A stretch of DNA of 8,823 nt, taken from NCBI GenBank assembly GCA_035318785.1, contig DATHDZ010000243.1, positions 1 through 8,823 of the forward strand, in the 5' to 3' direction. Below, in pieces: positions 1 to 5,798 of the stretch. Origin of the DNA: CAIYRG01 sp035318785. GTDB taxonomy: Bacteria; Pseudomonadota; Alphaproteobacteria; Micropepsales; Micropepsaceae. The position numbers and the translations under genes are program-made. A model generated the notes under the pieces. That model searched no databases, had not been told where the DNA came from, and saw only the letters and a list, made by a program, of their open reading frames with translations. The stretch's first letter is position 1; every line of letters starts with the position of its first letter.

Positions 1-199
1 GATGGGGCTTTTCGTTCGGGAGCGGATGGAACTACGCCAAGAGCGCCCGACGCCGCCCCCCGGTCCACCAAAGGCCGCGCCGGCACAAGCGCCACACCAG
101 GCAAGAGCAAATCCGCACGCAGCCCGCGCCGTTTTCGTTGACACTGGCGTGAAGTTGCGCCCGGTGCCGGTTTTCAGACTCGGGCGAAGCCGGTAAAGT

Positions 200-219
200 C
201 CCTCCAAACCTCGGGAGGG
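200..219 (+). promoter_or_regulatory. Hairpin overlapping the ribosome binding site of the cytochrome gene
   Basis: CCCTCC at 200-205 is perfectly complementary to GGAGGG at 214-219, with an 8-nt loop. The right arm is the Shine-Dalgarno sequence (GGGAGG) of the cytochrome c gene that starts at 225. If the hairpin forms in mRNA it would mask the ribosome binding site. The pairing is seen in the sequence; a regulatory role is inference. The rest of 1-199 shows no gene or promoter that I would defend. Confidence 0.35.
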
Positions 220-224
220 CCTCC

Positions 225-752
225 ATGAAGAATCATCACCTCGTCGCGCTTCTGCTGGCCGGATCGGTTGGGCTCGCGGCATCCGCGATCGCAGTCGCCA
301 CGGCGGCCCCTGCCCCCCCGGCTCCGCCACCTCCCCTGCAAATTCTCGATTTCAAGCCGGCCTTCGACGATCTGATGACCATGCTGGTCCAGCCGCGCCA
401 TACCAAGCTGTGGATTGCTGCCCAGCAGAAGAATTGGCAGCTCGCCGGCTTCCAACTGAACGAGATGGGCGGCGCGCTCCGCCGTGTCGGGCAGACAATT
501 CCGAAATATCGCAATATCAGCGTGGAGGCGACCGTCTCTTCGATCTTCACGCCCAAGATCCAGGCGGTAGCCGGAGCTATCGCGGCTCAGAACGCAGCCC
601 AGTTCAACACTGCCTATGCCGAGCTGACAAATGCCTGCAATCTTTGCCATGAGGCATTGGAGCATCCGTTCCTGGTGATCAAGGTTCCGGATGCCTCAGC
701 CGCAGTCGCCTTCCCGGATCAGGATTTTCGGCCCGTCGCCGGAGCGAAATAG
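225..752 (+). CDS. Secreted monohaem c-type cytochrome-like protein
   Basis: A 175-residue protein. An N-terminal signal peptide is visible (basic MKNHH, hydrophobic stretch to about residue 27, then a Pro/Ala-rich linker at 28-38), so it should be exported to the periplasm. The mature part is largely helical and carries one haem-attachment motif, CNLCH, at residues 138-142 near the C terminus, followed by HPFLVIKVPD. A C-terminal CxxCH on a helical domain recalls cytochrome c'-like four-helix proteins, but the family is not certain; Met51 or Met53 could be a sixth ligand. Its role is probably periplasmic electron transfer or a ligand-binding haem domain; no redox partner is adjacent. The start at 225 has a strong GGGAGG six bases upstream. 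The gene converges on prs with 19 bp between the stops. Export and haem binding are well supported; the specific function is unknown. Confidence 0.8.
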   Translation: MKNHHLVALLLAGSVGLAASAIAVATAAPAPPAPPPPLQILDFKPAFDDLMTMLVQPRHTKLWIAAQQKNWQLAGFQLNEMGGALRRVGQTIPKYRNISVEATVSSIFTPKIQAVAGAIAAQNAAQFNTAYAELTNACNLCHEALEHPFLVIKVPDASAAVAFPDQDFRPVAGAK

Positions 753-771
753 AGGGCGTCCCGCCGCGACG

Positions 772-1704
772 TCAATCGAACAGGCTCGACACCGATTTCT
801 CGTTGGCGATGCGGTCGATGGCTTCGCCCAGCAAGGGCGCGATGGAAATCCGCCTTATGTTGGGGCACTTGCGGATGTCTTCTGTGGCGGCGATCGAGTC
901 GGTCACCACCAGAGATTTCAGCTTGGAATCACGGATGCGCGCCACCGCGCCGCCCGACAGCACGCCATGGGTCGCATAGGCGGCGACCGCTTTGGCGCCC
1001 TTCTCCAACAACGCTTCGGCGGCGTTGCAGATGGTGCCTCCCGAATCCACGATGTCATCAACCAGCAGACAGGTGCGATTCGAAACATCGCCGATGATAT
1101 TCATCACTTCGGATTCGCCGGCGCGTTCGCGGCGCTTGTCGACAATGGCAAGATCGGCACCCAACCGTTTCGCCAAAGCGCGCGCCCGCACCACACCGCC
1201 GACATCGGGCGATACCACCATCAGATGCTCGCCATCGAGATAATCCTGGATGTCCTTCACCATCACCGGCTGGGAATAGAGATTGTCCGTCGGGATATCG
1301 AAGAAGCCCTGGATTTGCCCGGCATGCAGGTCCACCGTGAGCACGCGTGAAGCACCCGCTTCGGTGATCAGATTCGCCACGAGCTTGGCCGAAATCGGCG
1401 TGCGCGGACCGGGTTTTCGGTCCTGGCGGGCGTAGCCAAAATAGGGAATCACGGCTGTGATACGTTTGGCCGATGCGCGCTTCAGCGCATCGATCATGAT
1501 CAGGAGCTCCATCAGATTGTCGTTGGCCGGAAAGCTCGTCGACTGGATGACGAACATGTCCTCGCCGCGGACGTTCTCCTGAATTTCGACGAAAACCTCC
1601 ATGTCGGCGAAACGCCGCACCACGGCCTTGGTGAAGGGAACGTGCAGATATTGGCCGATCGCCTCGGAGAGGGAACGGTTGCTGTTGCCGGTCAGCAGCT
1701 TCAT
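772..1704 (-). CDS. prs: Ribose-phosphate pyrophosphokinase (PRPP synthetase)
   Basis: Makes phosphoribosyl pyrophosphate from ribose 5-phosphate and ATP in the cytoplasm, feeding purine, pyrimidine, histidine, tryptophan and NAD synthesis. The 310-residue length is normal for class I bacterial PRPP synthetases. Family motifs are intact: N-terminal KLLTGNSN; the flexible ATP loop YFGYARQDRK at 88-97; DLHAGQIQGFF at 125-135; catalytic Lys190 and Arg192 in VDKRRER; and the PRPP-binding loop LVDDIVDSGGT at 214-224. The start at 1704 has GAGG eight bases upstream and matches the conserved N terminus. It lies 99 bp downstream of pgeF on the same strand, so it may be read through from the lgt operon or use its own promoter; the gap contains paired segments that could control translation (separate entry). 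Identification is essentially certain. Confidence 0.97.
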   Translation of the reverse strand: MKLLTGNSNRSLSEAIGQYLHVPFTKAVVRRFADMEVFVEIQENVRGEDMFVIQSTSFPANDNLMELLIMIDALKRASAKRITAVIPYFGYARQDRKPGPRTPISAKLVANLITEAGASRVLTVDLHAGQIQGFFDIPTDNLYSQPVMVKDIQDYLDGEHLMVVSPDVGGVVRARALAKRLGADLAIVDKRRERAGESEVMNIIGDVSNRTCLLVDDIVDSGGTICNAAEALLEKGAKAVAAYATHGVLSGGAVARIRDSKLKSLVVTDSIAATEDIRKCPNIRRISIAPLLGEAIDRIANEKSVSSLFD

Positions 1705-1710
1705 GCGACC

Positions 1711-1750
1711 ACCCTCACCATGTGACGATTCAATGACCCGCGTGAGGGTC
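1711..1750 (-). promoter_or_regulatory. Possible two-state mRNA leader of prs
   Basis: Read on the minus strand, the prs leader can fold in two exclusive ways. Fold A pairs GACCC (1750-1746) with GGGTC (1739-1735) around a 6-nt loop. Fold B pairs ACCCTCAC (1749-1742) with GTGAGGGT (1718-1711), eight perfect base pairs covering the prs Shine-Dalgarno region. Fold A uses the same left arm and would expose the ribosome binding site. The complementarity is seen in the sequence; that it acts as a switch is inference. A weak promoter candidate (TTTACG, 17 nt, TAGAAG at 1755-1750) would start transcripts inside the left arm, which argues against the switch if it were the only start site. Confidence 0.35.
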
Positions 1751-1803
1751 TTCTAGCAAGGCGCTCGCAGTGCGTAAACCTCGCGAGGGAAGGAATCACA
1801 ACC

Positions 1804-2571
1804 TCATTCCACCAGCATGATCGCCGACAATTCTCGGCCGTAATCGGGCTCCTTGCGGTGCGTGGTCCGGCGGTAGGAGAAGAACTCGTCTTCGCGCGCA
1901 TAGGTGCAGGCACCGATGCTCTCCACCGATTCGACGCCGGTCCCTTTCAGACGCTCCGCCACATAGGCGGGAAGATCGAATTGCCAATGATCCGCGCGTG
2001 GCGAGTGCGTGAAGAAGCGCGCATTGTCGGGATCGGCGCTCACAAAACGCAGCTGGAACTCCGGACCGACCTCATAGGCCTTCCGGCTGATGCACGGGCC
2101 GATGGCGGCACGGATGCGCTCCGGCTTTGCGCCCAACCTCTCCATCGCCGCCACTACCGACTCGACGACGCCCGCCAGCGCGCCGCCCCAACCCGCATGC
2201 GCCGCGCCGATGATTTGGGCTTCTTGGTCCGCCAGCAGAATCGGTGCGCAATCCGCGGTCAGAATGCCAAGCGCGATACCCGGACGGTCGGTGGCCATGG
2301 CGTCCGCTTTGGGATTGTCCGGAATCTGCCACGGCGCCGTGACGGTCACGGCCTGAGCGCTATGCACCTGGTAGAGCGTGACCAGAGTCGCATCGGCTGC
2401 GAGCGCGACCGTGGCGCGCGCGCGGTTCTCCATCACGTCGTCGCGCGAATCTTTCGATCCCGGCCCGCAATTGAGCGATGCGTAGATGCCTTTGGACACG
2501 CCGCCCTGACGACCGAAAAAACCATGGGCGATTCCGGGTACTTCAAGATTGGCGGATTTCAGGATCAACAT
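1804..2571 (-). CDS. pgeF: Peptidoglycan editing factor PgeF (YfiH/DUF152 family)
   Basis: A 255-residue cytoplasmic protein of the YfiH (formerly 'multicopper polyphenol oxidase') family. In E. coli the homologue keeps wrong amino acids, notably L-Ser in place of L-Ala, out of peptidoglycan precursors; purine nucleoside activities are also reported for family members. The predicted metal ligands are all present: His70 in LYQVHS, Cys108 in LTADCAP and His125 in AAHAGWGG. Other family signatures are the N-terminal HGFFGRQGGVS (16-26), AIGPCI around 157-161, and the C-terminal CTYAREDEFFSYRR. The start ATG overlaps the end of midA by 7 bp (2565-2571), so translation is probably coupled. The residue after the HAGW tryptophan is Gly where many homologues have Lys or Arg. 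The exact substrate in this organism is inferred from the family. Confidence 0.93.
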   Translation of the reverse strand: MLILKSANLEVPGIAHGFFGRQGGVSKGIYASLNCGPGSKDSRDDVMENRARATVALAADATLVTLYQVHSAQAVTVTAPWQIPDNPKADAMATDRPGIALGILTADCAPILLADQEAQIIGAAHAGWGGALAGVVESVVAAMERLGAKPERIRAAIGPCISRKAYEVGPEFQLRFVSADPDNARFFTHSPRADHWQFDLPAYVAERLKGTGVESVESIGACTYAREDEFFSYRRTTHRKEPDYGRELSAIMLVE

Positions 2572-3635
2572 GAAAAACCCGGTACACCAGGAGAGCTGTC
2601 TTCACAAATCGCCATGACCTTAAACAACATTCCCATTTGCAAAGGGTTTATCAGCCGATCAACAGCCTGATTTATTTCTGCGGAATTATCTGGCGCCGCA
2701 TGTCTCAGGCGTTCGGCGCGCGCATGAATGCCAAGCAATTCAAGGAACGATCCTTGTGGCTCAGGGCCGAACAGGTAACCTTCAGCTTCCCTTGCCGCAG
2801 CGCCAAGCGCCGCGAAATCGACGTGGCAAGTGAGATCGGCCTCGCCGGGGTCGGACAGAGGATCAAAGAAACGATTCGCTCTCACCGCCTGAAACGTGTC
2901 GCCGATAGCGGAAAGGGCATGCCCATAGTCGATGACCAGGGCCGCGCCATCCGTCTCGGTGATGCGCCGGGCGATATCGCCGGCGATCGCCTGCGAAGCA
3001 GGAGAAGCCTCGAAAATCGCACCCTCCGATGAATCCCGCAAATGAATGGGAATGATCGAGTCCGGCACCGGGTCGGGCGTGGCCGCAAAGGTCAAAACAT
3101 CACCGTCTGCGCTCACCATACGCTCGCGCCACCGGCCATTCAGCCGGATGAATTGGTGAACCGGGAGCGCATCGAAAAATTCATTGGCGACCAGAAAGAG
3201 GGGGGCATCGTGCGGCACGTCGCGCAGATCCCTTATCCATGTCGCCTCGGTGCCCGCGAGCGTTTTCGCCTGAATGTCACGCAACACCGGACTGGCCTCT
3301 ATCAGGGCAATTTGCGCCGCCTCGCCGAAGCCGGGCCTGATCTTGGCGGCGCGCAACACATCCGCCATCAGCGTCCCGCGCCCGGGCCCCAGCTCCACCA
3401 GATGAAATCTGTCGGGCCGACCGCGGTCCTCCCACGCCTGCACGAAAAACAGTCCGATCAATTCGCCGAAGATCTGGCTCACTTCCGGCGCAGTGATGAA
3501 ATCGCGACCCAACGGATCGCGCTGCATGTAGTAGCCGAACTCAGGATCGGTGAGTGCGATCGCCATGTAATGGGCGATGCTGATCGGTCCTTGCGCACGG
3601 ATGAGTCGAAGGAGCTTTTCCTTCGCTGCGTTCAC
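2565..3635 (-). CDS. MidA/NDUFAF7-family SAM-dependent methyltransferase (DUF185)
   Basis: A 356-residue class I SAM-dependent methyltransferase. The mitochondrial relative NDUFAF7/MidA methylates an arginine of the complex I subunit NDUFS2 and is needed for complex I assembly; a matching role on NuoD in this bacterium is inference. Visible motifs, numbered from the GTG start: GYYM (34-37), FITAPEVSQIFGELIG (46-61, the family signature), the SAM loop VELGPGRGTL (80-89), NEFFDALPVHQF (151-162) and IDYGHA (235-240). I chose GTG at 3635 because it makes a GTGA overlap with the lgt stop (TGA, 3634-3632) and gives the usual N terminus NAAKEKLLRLI. The ATG at 3695 would extend 60 bp into lgt and add an atypical leader. 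The 3' end overlaps pgeF, placing it mid-operon. Confidence 0.92.
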   Translation of the reverse strand: MNAAKEKLLRLIRAQGPISIAHYMAIALTDPEFGYYMQRDPLGRDFITAPEVSQIFGELIGLFFVQAWEDRGRPDRFHLVELGPGRGTLMADVLRAAKIRPGFGEAAQIALIEASPVLRDIQAKTLAGTEATWIRDLRDVPHDAPLFLVANEFFDALPVHQFIRLNGRWRERMVSADGDVLTFAATPDPVPDSIIPIHLRDSSEGAIFEASPASQAIAGDIARRITETDGAALVIDYGHALSAIGDTFQAVRANRFFDPLSDPGEADLTCHVDFAALGAAAREAEGYLFGPEPQGSFLELLGIHARAERLRHAAPDNSAEINQAVDRLINPLQMGMLFKVMAICEDSSPGVPGFSC

Positions 3636-4525
3636 GGCGCGGCTTTGGCGGGTTGTCGCAGCGCATACCAGAAGAAGAACGCGGCCGCGGCCCACATCGG
3701 CAGGCTGAGGAATTGGCCCATGCTGAACCAGCCGTAAATCTTGGACTCCGAATCGCGAAAGAATTCACCGATGAATCGGAACGTCCCATATCCGGCGAGG
3801 AACCAGGCGACGACCAGACCCGGTCGGCGGTGAATCTGGAAACGGAAGATCAAGAAGCGGAGCAGGAAGAACAACAACACGCCTTCCATGAACGCTTCAT
3901 AGATCTGGCTTGGGTGCCGCGGCAGCCCGGGCGGAAGCGCGTTGGGGAAGACGACCCCCCAAGACACATCCGTGATCTTTCCCCACAGCTCCCCATTGAT
4001 GAAATTGGCGATGCGGCCGAAGAAAAGGCCGATCGGCGCCGCGGCCGCGATCAGATCGGAGACGCTCCACAAATTGAGCTTCCGGCTGCGGCAGAACGAC
4101 ACAATCGCGATGACGACGCCCAGAAGGCCGCCATGGAACGACATGCCGCCTTCCCAGGCGGCGATGATCTTCAGTGGATTCTGCAAATAGGCATCGGGAA
4201 GGCCCGCGCAGGCCGGTACGCCCTGGCCGGCGAAGCCACAATAAAACAGCCCGTAGAAAAGGACGAAGCCCAGCCGCCCACCGATGATCACGCCCAATGT
4301 GATCCAGACGAAAAGATCGCCGATGTCGTCGGCCGTGGCGGGGGGCTTTCCCATGAACGGCCGGCCGGCCCACAATTTCTGCGTGCGCAGGAGCCTCACC
4401 ACATACGCCCAACCGAGCAGCAAACCGGCGATATAGGAGAGCGCATACCATCGGATGCTGATCGGTCCATAGATATGGATCAGGACCGGGTCGATGTTCG
4501 GGAAAGGCAGGGCGGCTTGGATCAT
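3632..4525 (-). CDS. lgt: Prolipoprotein diacylglyceryl transferase
   Basis: Integral inner-membrane enzyme that transfers diacylglycerol from phosphatidylglycerol to the lipobox cysteine of prolipoproteins, the first step of lipoprotein maturation. The protein has 297 residues and about seven hydrophobic segments. Key motifs: Tyr27 in IRWYALSY; GGRLGFVLFY (82-91); His131 in GGMSFHGG; the Lgt signature GRIANFINGELWG (170-182, with Arg171, Asn174 and Glu179); RHPSQIYEAFMEG (203-215); and GTFRFIGEFFRDS near the C terminus. Compared with E. coli Lgt, the loop before GGMSFHGG is about 17 residues longer and contains two cysteines (96 and 106). It is the first gene of the lgt-midA-pgeF operon. Upstream is AGGA, unusually close to the ATG; no better in-frame start is visible. 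Divergent from ubiK. Confidence 0.97.
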   Translation of the reverse strand: MIQAALPFPNIDPVLIHIYGPISIRWYALSYIAGLLLGWAYVVRLLRTQKLWAGRPFMGKPPATADDIGDLFVWITLGVIIGGRLGFVLFYGLFYCGFAGQGVPACAGLPDAYLQNPLKIIAAWEGGMSFHGGLLGVVIAIVSFCRSRKLNLWSVSDLIAAAAPIGLFFGRIANFINGELWGKITDVSWGVVFPNALPPGLPRHPSQIYEAFMEGVLLFFLLRFLIFRFQIHRRPGLVVAWFLAGYGTFRFIGEFFRDSESKIYGWFSMGQFLSLPMWAAAAFFFWYALRQPAKAAP

Positions 4526-4594
4526 GGTCCTGGACGGCTTAGGGCCTGTTTAGCTCGCGCAACGCGTGCGCTGCTGTCAAGCTTTGCCTGGCTG

Positions 4595-4630
4595 GGGGCC
4601 GGAGCCTGGCCCCGTTTACGATCGTGAACG
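4595..4630. promoter_or_regulatory. Inverted repeats between divergent lgt and ubiK
   Basis: Two adjacent inverted repeats lie in the 159-bp divergent gap. GGGGCC (4595-4600) pairs with GGCCCC (4608-4613) around 7 nt. CGTTTACGATCGTGAACG (4613-4630) is an 18-bp palindrome with one mismatched pair. The second resembles a dimeric repressor operator and could serve either divergent gene. No clear -35/-10 pair is recognisable on either strand. The symmetry is seen; operator function is inference. Confidence 0.3.
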
Positions 4631-4684
4631 ATGGCAGCTTGTGCCGGCCCTGGCCAAAGGGCATATCCAGACAAGGACATAAAT

Positions 4685-5005
4685 ATGCAGACCGACAACC
4701 GCATTCTCGACGGCATGGCCCGCTTGTTTACCAATGCGGCCGGCGCGGCCCAGGCCTTCAAAGCCGAGATGGAAACCATAATTAAGGCGCGTTTTGAGCG
4801 CCTCATCGCGGAACTTGATTTCGTCCCACGCGAAGAATTCGATAACGTGAAGGCGATGGCGGCGAAGGCGCGGACCGAAAACGAAAAACTCGCCGCTCGC
4901 GTCACGGAGCTCGAGAAAGCCTTGGGTATTGCTTCGCCCAAAACGGCAAGCGCAAGACCGCGGCGCTCGAAGGGACGGACCAAGGATAGCCGAGGAAAGC
5001 TGTGA
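4685..5005 (+). CDS. ubiK: Ubiquinone biosynthesis accessory factor UbiK (BMFP/YqiC family)
   Basis: A 106-residue protein of the BMFP/YqiC family. In E. coli UbiK binds UbiJ and helps the aerobic ubiquinone-synthesis complex handle lipid intermediates; purified relatives form trimers and promote membrane fusion. Residues 1-50 contain the family pattern NRILDGMARLFTNAAGAAQ and FERLIAELDFVPREEFD. Residues about 52-80 are a predicted coiled coil (VKAMAAKARTENEKLAARVTELEKAL), the usual UbiK C-terminal half. The last 25 residues form a basic tail (PRRSKGRTKDSRGK). I chose ATG 4685 because AAGGA lies 7 nt upstream and the family starts here; an ATG 54 bp earlier adds an unlikely leader. Neighbouring lgt and ybjN match the common alphaproteobacterial arrangement as I recall it. 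Confidence 0.9.
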   Translation: MQTDNRILDGMARLFTNAAGAAQAFKAEMETIIKARFERLIAELDFVPREEFDNVKAMAAKARTENEKLAARVTELEKALGIASPKTASARPRRSKGRTKDSRGKL

Positions 5006-5129
5006 ATCTAAGCGCATCATCCACGCATGCCTTCACAAGGGGACGGGGGTCGCTCTTGTCACGAATCAAAATCTTGTGTCTGTTGGAGCGATACTGCTTC
5101 GCGCGCAACCGGCGCATCGAGGGGCTCTT

Positions 5130-5630
5130 ATGAAGCTTGCCACACCGGAAGATTTTTCGCCGCCGCAGCATCCGCTCGACATGCTGGAACAGGCGGTCGA
5201 GGACAATGGCTGGCCCTTCGAACGTTCGGCGCGCGACGAGATCAACCTCTCGGTGGCCGGGCGCTGGTGCGATTATCACTTCTGTTTCACCTGGCGGGAG
5301 GACCTGCAGGCGCTGCACGTCTCGGTCAGCTTCGACATGCGGGTATCGCGTGAGCGGCGCAGCGAAATCGCCGAGCTCCTGATGTCCATCAATGCGCAGC
5401 TCTGGCTGGGCCACTTCGACCTTTGGTCGGAAGACGGCACGGTGCTGTTCCGTCACGTTTTGATCTTCCCGGATTCGCGGGTCAGCGCCGCCCAATGCGA
5501 GGCCCTGCTCCACCTCTCGATCGAAGCCTGCGAGCATTATTATCCGGCCTTCCAGTTCGTACTCTGGGGCGGCAAGTCGGCGCAGGAAGCCATGGCGGCC
5601 GCCGTGCTGGAATGTGCGGGTCAGGCCTAG
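5130..5630 (+). CDS. YbjN domain-containing protein
   Basis: A 166-residue soluble protein of the YbjN family, whose fold resembles type III secretion chaperones. E. coli YbjN overexpression affects motility, stress and growth genes, but no biochemical activity is established. Features seen: HPLDMLEQAVEDNGWPFER at 14-32, a central antiparallel-strand section (LSVAGRWCDYHFCFTW, then LHVSVSFDMRV), and helix-rich MSINAQLWLGHFDLW followed by GTVLFRHVLIF, all typical of the alphaproteobacterial members. ATG 5130 is chosen because GAGGGG (5119-5124) precedes it; the open frame runs further upstream, but that part overlaps ubiK and has no family resemblance. The TAG stop (5628-5630) lies inside the first palindromic repeat, so the original 3' end may have been altered by repeat insertion. 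It is 124 bp downstream of ubiK and could be co-transcribed. Confidence 0.88.
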   Translation: MKLATPEDFSPPQHPLDMLEQAVEDNGWPFERSARDEINLSVAGRWCDYHFCFTWREDLQALHVSVSFDMRVSRERRSEIAELLMSINAQLWLGHFDLWSEDGTVLFRHVLIFPDSRVSAAQCEALLHLSIEACEHYYPAFQFVLWGGKSAQEAMAAAVLECAGQA

Positions 5631-5702
5631 TGTCGTGGTTTCGAAGTTCGCATTATCCAAATATCGGGCTCCGGGCGAACTTCGAAATCGAAACGACACT
5701 AG
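5627..5702. repeat. Palindromic repeat unit 1 of a tandem pair
   Basis: A 76-bp imperfect palindrome bounded by CTAG at both ends. CTAGTGTCGT (5627-5636) pairs with ACGACACTAG (5693-5702), and TTTCGAAGTTCGC (5639-5651) pairs with GCGAACTTCGAAA (5675-5687). These are separated by a small asymmetric internal loop, and the central loop is 23 nt. It holds the ybjN stop codon. Its arms are clearly related to those of unit 2. No coding capacity of its own. It looks like a REP/MITE-type extragenic palindrome; in RNA it would be a very stable hairpin that could stabilise the ybjN 3' end or slow transcription. Confidence 0.9.
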
Positions 5703-5716
5703 GAATCAAAGAATTG

Positions 5717-5791
5717 CTAGTGTCCTTCGATTCCGAAATTCGCAAAACGCACGATATCGAGATCGTGCGAATTTCGGAATCGGGACACTAG
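5717..5791. repeat. Palindromic repeat unit 2 of a tandem pair
   Basis: A 75-bp palindrome, again bounded by CTAG. CTAGTGTCC (5717-5725) pairs with GGACACTAG (5783-5791), and CGATTCCGAAATTCGCA (5728-5744) pairs perfectly over 17 bp with 5766-5782. An inner, partly competing stem is GCACGAT (5749-5755) with ATCGTGC (5762-5768). Fourteen bases separate it from unit 1. Its right edge (CTAGGG) provides the only purine-rich stretch before proC, eight bases before the first ATG. All four arms of the two units share the pattern CTAGTGTC, then TTCnGAAnTTCGC or a one-base variant. Confidence 0.9.
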
Positions 5792-5798
5792 GGCTCCC

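Noticed and set aside
138..166. TTGACA at 138-143 as a promoter for the cytochrome gene
   Set aside because: The -35 is perfect, but the sequence at the correct spacing (CCGGTG) is not a -10 element.
2..196. Small open frame at the left edge of the window, plus strand
   Set aside because: Low-complexity Pro/Ala/Arg translation, no ribosome binding site and no family resemblance; typical of spurious open frames in GC-rich DNA.
1779..1788. CCTCGCGAGG palindrome after pgeF as a terminator
   Set aside because: Ten-base palindrome with no room for a loop and no following T-run; more likely chance or a binding site without support.
3653..4627. Long plus-strand open frame opposite lgt (324 codons)
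   Set aside because: Antisense shadow of a certain gene; the translation is charged and low complexity with no family features.
4639..4667. TTGTGC-N17-CATATC as a ubiK promoter
   Set aside because: Only 3 of 6 matches in each box, and the implied start site would fall on the ribosome binding site.
5627..5791. CRISPR-like array
   Set aside because: Only two units, each a large palindrome, with a single 14-bp spacer; no repeat-spacer periodicity and no cas genes.
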